A DNA stretch of 51,800 nucleotides, from NCBI GenBank assembly GCA_902626585.1, contig CACOGA010000010.1:1-51800 (forward strand), in the 5' to 3' direction. The stretch comes from an uncultured Bacteroidota bacterium (lineage in GTDB: Bacteria > Bacteroidota > Bacteroidia > Flavobacteriales > Flavobacteriaceae). Each line of letters begins with the position of its first letter. Within the stretch, counting starts at the first letter, position 1. This document shows, in pieces, positions 1 to 10,549 of this stretch. The notes under the pieces were generated by a model, which saw only the letters and a program-made list of their open reading frames with translations, was not told the origin of the DNA and did no database searches. The translations under genes were made by a program, and so were the position numbers.

Positions 1-1094
1 AAGGAAACATTGATAATTGGGAATCTGAACAAAAAATTCCAAGAGAAATTTGGAAAAAAATGGGCGACCAAGGATTCTTAGGTCTAACATACCCTGAAAA
101 ATATGGAGGTTTTGATCTTGATTTCTTTTTTGAAGTAATCCTGTTTGAAGAAATGTCCAAAATGAATTCTGGTGGTTTTGTTATTACGCAGCAGGTAGTA
201 CAATCTATGTCATCCCCTTATATTTTGAAATATGGAAGTGATTTTTTAAAAGAAAAATATTTACCAGGAATTGTTTCAGGGGATTTAATTGGATGTATTG
301 GAATAACTGAGCCAGATGCCGGATCTGACGTAAAAAATATTAAAACTAGGGCGGAGGACAAAGGTGATCATTACTTGATAAACGGATCAAAAACATACAT
401 CACTAATGGTGTTTATGGTGACTTTGTTATAACTGTCTGTAAAACCAATCCGAATGCAGGTACTAAGGGAATTAGCCTTATAGTAGTTGATCTTAACTCT
501 GAGGGAATCAATAGAACTAAAATCGATAAACTTGGTTGGCACTCATCTGATACGGCGGAAATTAGCTTTGATAATGTTAAAGTACCAAAAGATAATTTAA
601 TCGGAGAAGAAGGTAAAGGATTTTACTATTTGATGAACGGTCTTCAACTGGAAAGGCTAATCTTTGTTCCTAGTTGCATTGGCGCAATGGAATTAGCAAT
701 CTCTGAATCTATTAAATATATGAAGGAGAGGAAATCTTTTGGGCAGACAATTGATCAATTTCAGGTTTTGAGGCATAAAATAGCAACCCTATCCGCCCAA
801 ATTGAATCAGTAAAAGTATTTGGTTACTACTGTTGTGATTTATACAATAAAAAAATTTATGATGTTAAACTTTGTTCAATGGCTAAGTTATTAGTTACCG
901 AATTACACGAAAAAGTTTCAACAGAATGCCTTCAATTTTTTGGCGGAAACGGATTTAGTGAGGAATATCCAATGGCCAGGATGTATAGAGATTGTAGGGT
1001 GGGTACAATCGGTGCAGGCACCTCTGAAATTATGAGAGAAATTATTGCAAAAGTTATTTTAGAAGAAACAAAATACGAAGAAACGAAATCTTAA
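1..1094 (+). CDS. Acyl-CoA dehydrogenase, 5' end outside the window
   Basis: FAD-dependent acyl-CoA dehydrogenase, which oxidises an acyl-CoA to the 2-enoyl-CoA and passes electrons to ETF. The frame is open from base 3, so the ATG at 60 is internal and the true start lies upstream. Family signatures are [10 protein letters not shown] (FAD/substrate region), the WHSSDT loop, KERKSFGQ and the C-terminal IGAGTSEI. The usual catalytic Glu before GTSE is an Ala here. A Glu sits instead in GLQLERL (residue 198 counted from the ATG at 60), the position used by isovaleryl-CoA and long-chain dehydrogenases. The substrate is therefore likely branched or long chain, but I cannot fix it. Its stop interlocks with that of metG over 4 bases (TTAA). 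Confidence 0.93.
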   Translation, partial: GNIDNWESEQKIPREIWKKMGDQGFLGLTYPEKYGGFDLDFFFEVILFEEMSKMNSGGFVITQQVVQSMSSPYILKYGSDFLKEKYLPGIVSGDLIGCIGITEPDAGSDVKNIKTRAEDKGDHYLINGSKTYITNGVYGDFVITVCKTNPNAGTKGISLIVVDLNSEGINRTKIDKLGWHSSDTAEISFDNVKVPKDNLIGEEGKGFYYLMNGLQLERLIFVPSCIGAMELAISESIKYMKERKSFGQTIDQFQVLRHKIATLSAQIESVKVFGYYCCDLYNKKIYDVKLCSMAKLLVTELHEKVSTECLQFFGGNGFSEEYPMARMYRDCRVGTIGAGTSEIMREIIAKVILEETKYEETKS

Positions 1095-2782
1095 TTATCT
1101 TTATTTAACTTATCAATTTGATTCTTAATTTCTAAATCTTCAATTCTGCTAAATAATAATTCAGGTTCATTAATTTTAATATTTTCAGATATTAAAAAAT
1201 TAAAGTTTTTTAAATTCTCCCAAGACCATTCTACTTTGTGACTCCCATATACTAACATCTTTTTTATTTTTTTAGCTGTAAAGGGTAAAAATGGCTCTGA
1301 GACAATTGCTAATACTGATGAGATATGTAAGGATATGAATATTATTGTCTTTACCCTCTCAGGGTTATCCTTGATTATTTTCCAAGGCTCTTCATCAGCT
1401 AAATATTTATTTCCAATCCTAGCAATATTCATGAATTCAGCACAAGCATCTCTAAATTTAAATTTATTTAAAAGAGCTTCAATGTTAGTCACTGAATTCT
1501 TAACGGATTCTAAGGTTAATTTATCAATATCGATTAATTTATTTTTAGTTGGTATTGATGATTGATAGTATTTTTTTGTTAACACAACCACGCGATTAAT
1601 AAAATTTCCCAAAATTGCAACTAACTCGCCATTATTTCTATTTTGAAAATCTTTCCATGTAAAGTCATTATCCTTATTTTCGGGTGCATTTATTGTCAAA
1701 ACGTATCTTAGAACATCCTGCTTATCAGGAAAATCTTTTAGATATTCAGGTAACCATACAGCCCAATTTTTTGAAGTTGAAATTTTGGATCCCTCAAGAT
1801 TCAAAAACTCGTTTGCAGGAACATTTTTTGGAATAATAAAATCACCATGCGCTTTTAACATTGATGGAAATATGATACAATGAAAGACTATATTATCTTT
1901 TCCGATAAAATGAATTAACTGTGTTTTATCATCTTTCCAATATTTTTTCCAATCCTTATTATTTTCCTTTGCCCATTCTTTAGTTGATGATATATATCCT
2001 ATTGGTGCATCAAACCACACATACAGTACTTTACCGTCAGCATTTTTAATTGGCACAGGGACACCCCAATCCAAATCTCTAGTAACTGCTCTTGGTTTTA
2101 GACCATCATCAAGCCATGATTTACACTGGCCATAAACATTCGATTTCCAGAGTCCCTTATTTTCTTTTAAAATCCATTTCTCTAAAAAATCTTGGAAATT
2201 ATCAAGTTTCAAATACCAATGTTTTGTAGATTTTAAAGAAGGTTTATTTGCTGAAATTGAAGATTTAGGGTCTATGAGATCATTTGAATTATGGCTTGAA
2301 CCACAACTCTCACATTGATCCCCATAAGATTCTTCAAAGCCACATTTTGGACACGTTCCGATTATAAATCTGTCTGGTAAAAATTGTTTTTCTTTTTCGT
2401 CATAGAATTGTTCTGAAATAATTTCCTCAAAAGAATTATTTTCCATTAGCTTTAGAAAAAAATCAGATGCTGTTTCGTGGTGTAGTTTTGACGAGGTTCT
2501 AGAATAATTATCAAAAGAAATTCCAAATTCATTAAAAGAATCTTTTATATTTTGATGATATCTGTCCACAATCTCTTGTGGTGTCTTTTTTTCTTTTTTT
2601 GCTTTGATTGTTATTGGGACCCCATGCTCATCACTTCCACAGATATAAATCACATCATTACCGGTTAATCTTAAAAATCTTGCAAAAATATCAGCAGGAA
2701 TATAAACACCAGCTAGGTGACCAATGTGAATTGGCCCATTGGTGTATGGTAATGCAGCCGTAATGGTGTAGGTTTTACTCAA
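1091..2782 (-). CDS. metG: Methionyl-tRNA synthetase, short form
   Basis: Class I aminoacyl-tRNA synthetase that charges tRNA-Met. The HIGH-type motif PIHIGH lies near residues 17-22. A zinc knuckle with paired cysteines (CPKC and CESC) lies near 146-165. The KMSKS-type loop is KISTS near 332, followed by an alpha-helical anticodon-binding domain. The protein is 563 residues and stops right after that domain, so it lacks the C-terminal EMAPII/Trbp111-like tRNA-binding module usual in Bacteroidota enzymes of about 680-690 residues. The start codon is TTG at 2782, chosen because the conserved N-terminus begins there and no in-frame ATG fits. The gene is divergent from the LD-carboxypeptidase gene and ends in a 4-base overlap with the acyl-CoA dehydrogenase gene. 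Confidence 0.96.
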   Translation of the reverse strand: MSKTYTITAALPYTNGPIHIGHLAGVYIPADIFARFLRLTGNDVIYICGSDEHGVPITIKAKKEKKTPQEIVDRYHQNIKDSFNEFGISFDNYSRTSSKLHHETASDFFLKLMENNSFEEIISEQFYDEKEKQFLPDRFIIGTCPKCGFEESYGDQCESCGSSHNSNDLIDPKSSISANKPSLKSTKHWYLKLDNFQDFLEKWILKENKGLWKSNVYGQCKSWLDDGLKPRAVTRDLDWGVPVPIKNADGKVLYVWFDAPIGYISSTKEWAKENNKDWKKYWKDDKTQLIHFIGKDNIVFHCIIFPSMLKAHGDFIIPKNVPANEFLNLEGSKISTSKNWAVWLPEYLKDFPDKQDVLRYVLTINAPENKDNDFTWKDFQNRNNGELVAILGNFINRVVVLTKKYYQSSIPTKNKLIDIDKLTLESVKNSVTNIEALLNKFKFRDACAEFMNIARIGNKYLADEEPWKIIKDNPERVKTIIFISLHISSVLAIVSEPFLPFTAKKIKKMLVYGSHKVEWSWENLKNFNFLISENIKINEPELLFSRIEDLEIKNQIDKLNKDN

Positions 2783-2806
2783 GAATATTTTTTATATTAG
2801 TAAAAG

Positions 2807-2822
2807 TAATCATTTATGATTA
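2807..2822. promoter_or_regulatory. Short palindrome between divergent metG and LD-carboxypeptidase genes
   Basis: A perfect inverted repeat TAATCAT-TT-ATGATTA lies in the 87-base divergent gap. It is placed where an operator for either gene could be, but arms of 7 bases made mostly of A and T can arise by chance. The function is unknown. Confidence 0.25.
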
Positions 2823-2869
2823 TAAATATGGAGTAAATATAACTTCTTATTAATTTTAAAAGTAGTATT

Positions 2870-3871
2870 ATGAAGTTAAAATTCGGACTAATTTTCTTTA
2901 TACTATTTTTGAATTTTACCTTTGAATTATCATCACAAACTAGCGCAAATAATAAATTGATAAAGCCTGAATATCTAACTAAAGGAGACACCATTGCTAT
3001 CGTTGCGCCATCGGGTGTACTAAAGAACTACGACAACTATATTAATAAGGCTAAAGAGTTGTTAAAGAGTTGGGGGCTGAATGTAATTGTTGGTAAAAAT
3101 GTTTTTAATGATGATGGTCACTTTGCAGGAACCGATAACGAAAGAACTCTTGATTTTCAGAATGCACTTGATGATAAATCTATAAAAGGAATCTGGTGTG
3201 CAAGAGGTGGTTATGGAGCGGTCAGAGTGATTGATAATTTAAACTTTGAAAAATATAAACTAGAGCCAAAATGGATAATTGGATACTCTGATATTACAGC
3301 AATTCATAACGAATTACATATTCTTAATAGCGAGTCAATTCATGCAATTATGTGTAAAAGTTTAAACGAACTGGACATTGATAACAGTGAGTCAGTATCA
3401 TTACTTAAAAAAACTCTATTTGGGGAAAAAATTTCGTATAAAATTAAAACAAATTCATATAATATTGAAGGCAGTACAAGTGGAAAATTAGTTGGAGGCA
3501 ATCTAACCCTATTGCATTGCATGTTAGGTTCAAAATCTTCAATCAATACAGAAGGAAAAATTTTATTTATAGAGGATCTTGGGGAATACTTATATCACAT
3601 AGATAGAATGCTTTATTCTTTAAAAAGAGCCGGGTATTTTGATAATTTAAATGGACTAATAGTTGGTGATTTTACAGATTTAAGAAAAAATACTACCCCT
3701 TTTGGAAGAAATTTAAAAGAATTAATTTTAGAAATTGTTAGCGACTATAATATTCCTGTTTTATTTGATTTTCCTGCTGGACACGGAAAAGAGAATTTTC
3801 CATTGATTTTAGGAAGAGAAATCGAGCTTATAGTTGAAAAGGAAGATAGTAATATTATTTTTTCAGATTAG
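2870..3871 (+). CDS. LD-carboxypeptidase, peptidase family S66 (LdcA/MccF type), exported
   Basis: Serine peptidase of family S66, whose known members cleave the L,D bond of murein tetrapeptides (LdcA) or inactivate microcin C (MccF). The first 26 or so residues form a signal peptide with a hydrophobic core and a likely cut after the SSQTSA region, so it should act in the periplasm. The nucleophile motif is GYSDITAIH and the catalytic Glu and His lie in FIEDLGE and PAGHGKEN. Length (333 aa) is normal. The most likely role is peptidoglycan recycling. The stop codon interlocks with that of mfd over 4 bases. Confidence 0.9.
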   Translation: MKLKFGLIFFILFLNFTFELSSQTSANNKLIKPEYLTKGDTIAIVAPSGVLKNYDNYINKAKELLKSWGLNVIVGKNVFNDDGHFAGTDNERTLDFQNALDDKSIKGIWCARGGYGAVRVIDNLNFEKYKLEPKWIIGYSDITAIHNELHILNSESIHAIMCKSLNELDIDNSESVSLLKKTLFGEKISYKIKTNSYNIEGSTSGKLVGGNLTLLHCMLGSKSSINTEGKILFIEDLGEYLYHIDRMLYSLKRAGYFDNLNGLIVGDFTDLRKNTTPFGRNLKELILEIVSDYNIPVLFDFPAGHGKENFPLILGREIELIVEKEDSNIIFSD

Positions 3872-6800
3872 GAATCAATTTTCGTAAAAACTTCAATAGC
3901 CTTTGATATTGAATCAATATTTATAATTTTCACGACAAACCTATCACCATCAGCTGAATTTTTTTGAGAAAAAGAAACAGAGCTCATATTTGAATTAGAG
4001 TACTGAAATAACTTATCAAGATTTTTCTTTTGATTTTCAGAATTCAAATTTGTGATATGACCTAAAAGTATATTTTTTTTCAATATAATCTTATCGAATC
4101 CTAATCCAGCAGCTAGCCATCTGAGCTCAACACTTTTCAGTAATTCAACGACTACAATTGGAAGAGCTCCAAATCTGTCAATTAATCCCATCTTAAAAGA
4201 ATTTAATGCCTCGATTTCGATAATTTTATTTAATTGGGTATAGAGATTTAGCCTTTCATTACTCGAATTAATATAGTCATTTGGAAACATCAGTTCTAGA
4301 TCAGTTTCAAAAATCATATTTACTTTTTTTGAAAATTTATTTTTTTCTAAATCTAGGTTTTTGAAACTATCCTCTTTTAATTCATTTATGGCTTCATCAA
4401 GAATTTTTTGATACGTCTCAAAGCCCATTTCATTAATGAATCCACTTTGCTCACCACCCAATAAATCTCCTGCACCTCTTATTTCTAAGTCCTTCATTGC
4501 AATATTAAAACCACTGCCTAATTCAGAATAATAGTCAAGTGCTGTTATTCTTTTTTTCGCCTCATCTGTCATTTTTGAATATTCTGGGGTTATCAAAAAA
4601 CAAAATGCCTTTTTATTACTTCTTCCTACTCGGCCCCTCATTTGATGTAAATCACTTAATCCAAAATTATTTGCATTATTAATAAAAATGGTATTTGCGT
4701 TTGGCACATCAAGACCACTTTCAATAATAGTGGTACTGACCAGTACATCAAATTCACGATTTATAAATTTTATCATCAATGATTCTAATGTCTTTCCATT
4801 TAACCTTCCATGAGCAACTGCGATACGCGCTTCAGGAATCAGGTTTTGAAGAAGACTTGAAATCTCCTCAATATTTTGAATTTTATTGTTTACAAAAAAA
4901 ACTTGACCACCTCTTCCAATCTCATATCTAATTGATTGAGATATTATATTTGCATCAAATCTTATTACAGATGTATCGATTGGATATCTGTTTGGTGGAG
5001 GAGTAGTAATTAATGATAAATCTCTTGCGGCCATTAAGCTAAATTGAAGTGTTCTTGGAATCGGGGTTGCTGAGAGTGTCAAGACATCAACATTTTTTCT
5101 GATTGATTTGAGCTTATCCTTAACAGCTACACCAAACTTTTGTTCTTCATCAATAATCAATAAACCTAAATCTTTATATTTAATTTTATCATTAACTAGT
5201 TGATGTGTTCCTATAATTATATCAATCTTGCCGTATTTAAGTTTTTCAATTATAATAGATTTTTCTTTATTTGTTTTGAATCTGTTTAAGTAGTCAACTG
5301 TAACGGGTAATTCCTCAAGCCTTGATGAAAAAGTCTTAAAATGCTGGAATGCTAAAATTGTTGTAGGAACCAATACTGCTACTTGTTTGTTATTGTCAAC
5401 GGCTTTAAAAGCTGCTCTGATTGCTAATTCAGTTTTCCCAAAACCAACATCTCCACAAACTAACCTGTCCATTGGCTGATCGCTTTGCATATCATTCTTA
5501 ATTTCCTCTGTAACCCTTATCTGATCTTCTGTATCTTCATAAATAAATGAAGCCTCTAGTTCATTTTGTAAATAGCTGTCTTTTTCATATTTGAATCCTT
5601 TTTTTTGTTTTCTTTCAGCATAAACCTTTATTAAATCATATGCTATTTTTTTTACATTTTTCTTAGTTTTTTGTTTTAACAAAGCCCAAGCCCTACTACC
5701 TAATTTATATAATTTAGGAACTTTCCCATCTTTACCATTATATTTTGAAATTTTATGTATGGCGTGAATACTTAAGAATAAAACATCTCTCTCCCCGTAT
5801 ATTATCTTTATTGACTCTTGCATTTTTCCATCAATCTCAATTTTCTGTAAACCCCCATATTTACCTATACCATGATCAATATGAGTTACATAGTCGCCTT
5901 TGCTTAGATTATTTATTTGTTTTAAAGCAATAGATAATTTATTATTGAATCTTTTTCTAAATCTGAACTTATGATACCTTTCAAAAATTTGATGATCTGT
6001 GTAATAGATAATCTTTTGATCTGCATCAATAAAACCGGCAGAAAGAGGAAGTATTATAGGCTCCACAATATCTTCATTATCTAAATCTTCAAAAATTTGT
6101 TTCAATCGATTTTTTTGTTGATTATTTGTACAGCACAAATTCACCTTATATCCTTCAGATTTTTTTTTGGCGAGATCTTCAAAAAGAAGGTTAAAACTTT
6201 TATTAAATGAAGGTTGTGGTTTAATATTTATTCTAAAATCAACACTTGAACTAATCGAATTAAATTCAATGATTTTAAAAGCTTGAATTTTCTTATTTAC
6301 TGAATCTATATCAACATACAGATTTTCAGGGCTAACAAACTCGTGTTTATGATTGCATTTTTCATAATTAACTTTTGCTAAATCTATTATTTTTTCAAGT
6401 TCTGAATTAAACAAATTTAAGCTCTGTAAAAATATGCTGGTTTCATCGAAAAGAATTTCAAAAATATTTTGAATATTTTTTGATGTATTTGAAACCTGAA
6501 TATTAGAAATTATTTTAACTGCAGAATGGGTTTGCTCTGAACGTTGAGTTTCAATATCGAAAGAACGAATTCTTGTTATTTCATCTCCGAAAAATTCAAT
6601 TCTAAAAGGTGTTTGACTCGAATACGGAAAAATGTCTAATATACCACCTCTTACAGCAAACTCGCCTGGTTCAACCACAAAATCCTCCCTCCTGAATTCT
6701 AATTCAAATAATTGTTCATTAAGTTTATCGAAAGAGATATTTTGATTCAATTTTAAACTAATTGAATTTCTTTTGATTTCTTTCTTATTTATCTGATTTA

Positions 6801-7206
6801 CAGCAATTGCATTAACGTGAGTAACCACAATTGAATTTTTATTTTTAGAAAAATTCAAATGTTCTATTAATTCGGTTCGTTGAAGTAGATTATAATTGTT
6901 GGGACCCTTGCTGGAATAAGCCTCGCTTAAAATCTCTGGAAAGTAATAAATCTGCTTTTCTGGATTTAAAGTTTCAATATCATTTAAAAAATATAATGAC
7001 TCCTCCTTCGTATTGAAAACGAATAATGATGGTTTTTGAGATTTTTTTAAAATTGAAGAACAATAAAAAGCAAGTGAAGACCCAATTAGTCCCTTTAACT
7101 TTATATTTTGATTTTGGGCAATAGCATTCCAGAGTCTGTTAAAAAATAATGACTCTTCAAAATCTTTGAAAAAACTTTTATTTGTCACCAAATAAATTTT
7201 CGGCAA
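3868..7206 (-). CDS. mfd: Transcription-repair coupling factor Mfd
   Basis: ATP-driven DNA translocase that removes RNA polymerase stalled at lesions and recruits UvrA. The N-terminal third is the UvrB-like module. A CarD-type RNA-polymerase-interacting domain follows near residue 430 (YVTHIDHGIGKYGG). The RecG-like helicase core has Walker A GDVGFGKTE near 582 and a DEEQ box near 684, with the TALDYYSELGSGF and AGDLLGGEQSG blocks further on. The TRCF C-terminal domain begins near 960. At 1112 residues it is full length. The start codon appears to be TTG at 7206, with no better ATG. It lies 34 bases from fbp, which reads the same way, and overlaps the LD-carboxypeptidase gene by 4 bases. Confidence 0.97.
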   Translation of the reverse strand: MPKIYLVTNKSFFKDFEESLFFNRLWNAIAQNQNIKLKGLIGSSLAFYCSSILKKSQKPSLFVFNTKEESLYFLNDIETLNPEKQIYYFPEILSEAYSSKGPNNYNLLQRTELIEHLNFSKNKNSIVVTHVNAIAVNQINKKEIKRNSISLKLNQNISFDKLNEQLFELEFRREDFVVEPGEFAVRGGILDIFPYSSQTPFRIEFFGDEITRIRSFDIETQRSEQTHSAVKIISNIQVSNTSKNIQNIFEILFDETSIFLQSLNLFNSELEKIIDLAKVNYEKCNHKHEFVSPENLYVDIDSVNKKIQAFKIIEFNSISSSVDFRINIKPQPSFNKSFNLLFEDLAKKKSEGYKVNLCCTNNQQKNRLKQIFEDLDNEDIVEPIILPLSAGFIDADQKIIYYTDHQIFERYHKFRFRKRFNNKLSIALKQINNLSKGDYVTHIDHGIGKYGGLQKIEIDGKMQESIKIIYGERDVLFLSIHAIHKISKYNGKDGKVPKLYKLGSRAWALLKQKTKKNVKKIAYDLIKVYAERKQKKGFKYEKDSYLQNELEASFIYEDTEDQIRVTEEIKNDMQSDQPMDRLVCGDVGFGKTELAIRAAFKAVDNNKQVAVLVPTTILAFQHFKTFSSRLEELPVTVDYLNRFKTNKEKSIIIEKLKYGKIDIIIGTHQLVNDKIKYKDLGLLIIDEEQKFGVAVKDKLKSIRKNVDVLTLSATPIPRTLQFSLMAARDLSLITTPPPNRYPIDTSVIRFDANIISQSIRYEIGRGGQVFFVNNKIQNIEEISSLLQNLIPEARIAVAHGRLNGKTLESLMIKFINREFDVLVSTTIIESGLDVPNANTIFINNANNFGLSDLHQMRGRVGRSNKKAFCFLITPEYSKMTDEAKKRITALDYYSELGSGFNIAMKDLEIRGAGDLLGGEQSGFINEMGFETYQKILDEAINELKEDSFKNLDLEKNKFSKKVNMIFETDLELMFPNDYINSSNERLNLYTQLNKIIEIEALNSFKMGLIDRFGALPIVVVELLKSVELRWLAAGLGFDKIILKKNILLGHITNLNSENQKKNLDKLFQYSNSNMSSVSFSQKNSADGDRFVVKIINIDSISKAIEVFTKIDS

Positions 7207-7240
7207 ATATATTAGAAAAACTAAAAATCAAATAATTGAT

Positions 7241-8236
7241 TTAAATGAATTTTTGAAATTGTTGAATCATTTCCTCACTTCCGCAATAAAAGGGTATTCT
7301 TTGATGGAGCTCTTTAGGCTGGATATCCAAAATATTTTTTTCTCCATTAATTGCTAAGCCTCCAGCCTGTTCACATATAAACGCAATTGGATTACATTCA
7401 TACAATAATCTTAATTTACCTTTGGGATTTTTTGCAGTCGGTGGATATAAAAAAATACCACCCTTAATCATATTTCTATGAAAATCTGAAACTAATGAGC
7501 CTATATACCTTGAAGTATACGGTCTATCACCTTCTTCTTCTTGACAAAATTTGATATAATTTTTGACAAAATCAGGGAATTGAAGATAATTTCCCTCATT
7601 TATTGAATATATATTTCCATGTTTTGGAAATTGTATGTTTGCATGAGAATGATAAAAAGTTCCAATCGCGGGATTAAGAGTAAATCCATTAACACCATTT
7701 CCGGTTGTATAGAATAGCATTGTGGAAGTTCCGTAAATTATATATCCGGCTGCTACCTGATGCCTGCCCGATTGAAGAAAATCATCAATCGAAACTTCTG
7801 TTCCAATTTTACTTTTTCTTCTGTAAATCGAAAAAATTGTTCCCACGGAAACATTAACATCAATATTTGATGACCCATCTAGAGGATCAATTAAAACTAC
7901 ATATTTATTTTGGTTGTTTTTATCATTACTATTAATACTAATAAATGCTTGCTCTTCTTCACTAGCAATACCACAAACAATATTTCTGTTAACTAGAGTA
8001 TTGATGAATTTTTCATTAGCATATACGTCCAATTTCTGTTGTTTTTCTGACTGTATATTTTTATCTCCAGTGGGACCAATTATATCAACCAAACCAGCCT
8101 TATTTACCTCATGATTAACAACTTTTGCGGCTAATCGAATCGAATTAATCAAGCTGGACAACTCACCAGATGAATACTTAAATGAAGTCTGATTTTTAAT
8201 GATGAATTCGCCAAGAGTTTGATTTTTGTTCAACAT
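7241..8236 (-). CDS. fbp: Fructose-1,6-bisphosphatase class I
   Basis: Cytosolic gluconeogenic enzyme that hydrolyses fructose-1,6-bisphosphate to fructose-6-phosphate with Mg2+. The metal-binding block [10 protein letters not shown] is intact, preceded by GIASEEEQ, and the C-terminal [17 protein letters not shown] substrate/metal motif is present. Length of 331 residues is usual for class I. ATG start at 8236. It reads into mfd with a short gap. A gluconeogenic enzyme fits an organism that also feeds on amino acids. Confidence 0.96.
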   Translation of the reverse strand: MLNKNQTLGEFIIKNQTSFKYSSGELSSLINSIRLAAKVVNHEVNKAGLVDIIGPTGDKNIQSEKQQKLDVYANEKFINTLVNRNIVCGIASEEEQAFISINSNDKNNQNKYVVLIDPLDGSSNIDVNVSVGTIFSIYRRKSKIGTEVSIDDFLQSGRHQVAAGYIIYGTSTMLFYTTGNGVNGFTLNPAIGTFYHSHANIQFPKHGNIYSINEGNYLQFPDFVKNYIKFCQEEEGDRPYTSRYIGSLVSDFHRNMIKGGIFLYPPTAKNPKGKLRLLYECNPIAFICEQAGGLAINGEKNILDIQPKELHQRIPFYCGSEEMIQQFQKFI

Positions 8237-8285
8237 ATTTTTGGTATTACTTTTACTTAAGAGAGAAAATAATTACTTTAAAGTT

Positions 8286-8759
8286 ATGAAAATTAAAATA
8301 AGAAATGCTACAAAGGAAGACATGCAGCAAGTACACAATTTGATTGTAGAGCTTGCAATTTTCGAAAAGGAGCCTGACGAAGTTGAAATAGATGAAAAAG
8401 ATCTTCAAAAAATGGGTTTTGAATATGAAACCCCCGCATTTAATTGTTTTGTGGCAGAGGTTGAAAATAAAGTCGTTGGAGCAGCGATTATTTATAAAAG
8501 ATTTTCAACTTGGAAAGGTGAGACTTTGCATTTAGAAGATCTAGTAGTAACCAAAAATATGCGTGGTCAAGGAATCGGAGGAAAACTTTTTGATAAGGTA
8601 ATATTATTTGGAAAAGAATCAGGAGCAAAAAGAATTTCATGGAATGTAATTGACTGGAATAAAAATGCAATTGAGTTTTATATAAATAGAGGAGCTAAAA
8701 TTGTAGAAGGTTGGAGTATTGTACATCTTTCTGGAAAGAACCTTGAAAATTATAATTAG
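8286..8759 (+). CDS. GNAT-family N-acetyltransferase (spermidine/diamine acetyltransferase-like)
   Basis: Acetyl-CoA-dependent N-acetyltransferase of 157 residues. The acetyl-CoA loop is RGQGIGGKLF, preceded by the conserved LEDLVV strand. The C-terminal part (WNVIDWNKNAIEFYINRGA) matches the pattern of SAT1-like diamine acetyltransferases, though the substrate is not proven. I start at the ATG at 8286, because the frame can be opened 60 bases further up but those residues do not look like the fold and overlap the start of fbp. The stop interlocks with arsC over 4 bases. Confidence 0.88.
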   Translation: MKIKIRNATKEDMQQVHNLIVELAIFEKEPDEVEIDEKDLQKMGFEYETPAFNCFVAEVENKVVGAAIIYKRFSTWKGETLHLEDLVVTKNMRGQGIGGKLFDKVILFGKESGAKRISWNVIDWNKNAIEFYINRGAKIVEGWSIVHLSGKNLENYN

Positions 8760-9175
8760 AAATTTTTTTCTAAAAACTCAAAACAAAATTTTTTTATTTC
8801 TTTTCTACAATTAATATAATTTTTGATTTTTTCATCCTCATCATCAATTTTTACAGTTGAAGGGTCATGAAAATTTTGATGAATTCTTATAGCATTTTTT
8901 GAAGGAATATATGGGCATGTTTCATTAGCATGGTTACAAACTGTTATTATAAAATCAAATCTAATCGACATATATTCATCAATTAAATTAGATGTATTGC
9001 CAGAAATATCAATATCATCCATTTTCATTACTAAAACAGCATATGGATTAAGACCATGTTTTTCGATTCCAGCACTATAAATTTTAGCTTTTGTTTCTAA
9101 TTCTGCTTTTAGATATCCATGCGCCATTTGACTTCTACATGAATTACCAGTACATAGAATAAGAATATTTTTCAT
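8756..9175 (-). CDS. arsC: Arsenate reductase, thioredoxin-dependent, low-molecular-weight phosphatase fold
   Basis: Small cytosolic enzyme of 139 residues with the CX5R P-loop CTGNSCRS (C8, R14). A second cysteine pair lies in VCNHANETCP (C80, C87). The three-cysteine relay is the hallmark of thioredoxin-coupled arsenate reductases rather than plain tyrosine phosphatases. It starts with ATG one base from the mgtE stop and is the last gene of the prs-to-arsC run. No ars regulator or efflux gene is nearby, so it may serve basal arsenate or protein-phosphate housekeeping. Confidence 0.85.
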   Translation of the reverse strand: MKNILILCTGNSCRSQMAHGYLKAELETKAKIYSAGIEKHGLNPYAVLVMKMDDIDISGNTSNLIDEYMSIRFDFIITVCNHANETCPYIPSKNAIRIHQNFHDPSTVKIDDEDEKIKNYINCRKEIKKFCFEFLEKNF

Positions 9176-10549
9176 CTAAATCTGAAGAATGAGTTTGGCT
9201 ACCATAAAGTAAATCAAAATACCAAATATATCATTACTTGTAGTTATGAAAGGACCAGTAGCAATCGCGGGGTCAATACCTCTTTTATTTAAAAAAAGTG
9301 GAATGAAAGTTCCAATAATGCCAGCAACAATAACAACCGCCACTAGTGCAACAGAAAGGGCTAAGGCAATATCAATTTCACCCTGCCAAAAAAAGATAAA
9401 AAGAAACAATAAAATAGCTAGGATTACTCCATTTAGAATCGACAATAGAGTCTCCTTAAGTAGTCTGTTATTTATGCTGCCCTTAATTTCATCGTTTGCT
9501 AAACCCTGAACAATTATAGCACTGGATTGAACCCCTACGTTACCTGCCATCGCAGCAATTAGAGGGGTAAAATAAAATAGAATTTTGTGCTGAAGTAAAA
9601 TTTCATCAAACCCTCCCATTACAAAAGCTGCGCCAATTCCTCCAATAAGCCCAACTATTAACCACGGTAGCCTAGCTCGAGTTAATTCAAAAATTGAATC
9701 GTCAACATCAACATCCTGTAAAATACCAGCAGCTAATTGATAATCCTCCTCAGCCTCTTCTTTTATTAAATCTACAATATCATCAATAGTAATTCTGCCT
9801 AATAACTTCTTTTTTTTATTTACGACAGGAATTGCACCTAAATCATATTTTTGCATTGTACTAGCCACAGATTCCGCTGTATCAGAATCATACACACAAT
9901 CTACATTTTTTTTATAAATAGATTTAATTTTTGTTTTCGGTTGAGCAACCAATAAATCTTTTAAGGACAAACGGCCTAATAAAATATCTTCGTTATCAAC
10001 TACATAAACCGAGTGTACTCTTGTAACTTCAGATGCCTGAGTTCTCATTTCTTTTACACATCTAGTAACTGACCAGTTTTCGTTTACTTTTATCAACTCT
10101 TTAGCCATTAAACCACCCGCTGAGTCATCATCATACTTAAGTAATTCCCTGATATCTGCTTTGTGTTCTGCATCAGATATTTTAGAGATAACTTTCTTTT
10201 GTTTTTCTTCTGGAAGTTCAGAAATAATATCAGTAGCGTCATCAGAATCCAGTTCTTCGACTTCCTCCGCAATTTCCTGGATAGATAAGTTTTTAAGAAT
10301 TTTTTCACGATCATCATCGTCTAATTCCATCAACACATCTGATGTTTTTTCAGAATCTAATAATTTGATTATGTAGGTAGCATCTTCAGGACTTAATTCC
10401 TCAAGAATCTCAGCAATATCAGCGTGGTGGTAGGTTGAAAAAATCTTTACAATAGATTTTTCATCAGAAAGTTTAACTAATTCTAAAATTTCAGAAATTA
10501 GCTTCTCCGTAAGAGCAAATTTTGTATGTTTTCCGTTTTTTCTCAGAAT
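9176..10549 (-). CDS. mgtE: Magnesium transporter MgtE, probable non-canonical start
   Basis: Inner-membrane Mg2+ channel. The N-terminal superhelical domain reads TYHHADIAEILEELSPEDA and on into VLMELDDDDREKI. A CBS pair follows (RVHSVYVVDNEDILLGRL, then LGAIPVVNKKKKLLGRI), then five membrane helices with AGNVGVQSSA near the pore. The first in-frame ATG/GTG/TTG is a GTG at 10336, but conserved N-domain sequence continues about 60 residues upstream. The frame is open to just beyond 10549. I therefore place the start at ATT (10549) or CTG (10546), giving 457 residues, the usual family length. The ATT overlaps the rsmA stop as TAATT, mimicking the common TAATG junction. Confidence 0.88.
   Translation of the reverse strand: MLRKNGKHTKFALTEKLISEILELVKLSDEKSIVKIFSTYHHADIAEILEELSPEDATYIIKLLDSEKTSDVLMELDDDDREKILKNLSIQEIAEEVEELDSDDATDIISELPEEKQKKVISKISDAEHKADIRELLKYDDDSAGGLMAKELIKVNENWSVTRCVKEMRTQASEVTRVHSVYVVDNEDILLGRLSLKDLLVAQPKTKIKSIYKKNVDCVYDSDTAESVASTMQKYDLGAIPVVNKKKKLLGRITIDDIVDLIKEEAEEDYQLAAGILQDVDVDDSIFELTRARLPWLIVGLIGGIGAAFVMGGFDEILLQHKILFYFTPLIAAMAGNVGVQSSAIIVQGLANDEIKGSINNRLLKETLLSILNGVILAILLFLFIFFWQGEIDIALALSVALVAVVIVAGIIGTFIPLFLNKRGIDPAIATGPFITTSNDIFGILIYFMVAKLILQI

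Noticed and set aside
8226-8285. Upstream start for the GNAT acetyltransferase
   Set aside because: The added residues overlap the fbp start and do not match the fold, which begins at MKIKIRNAT.
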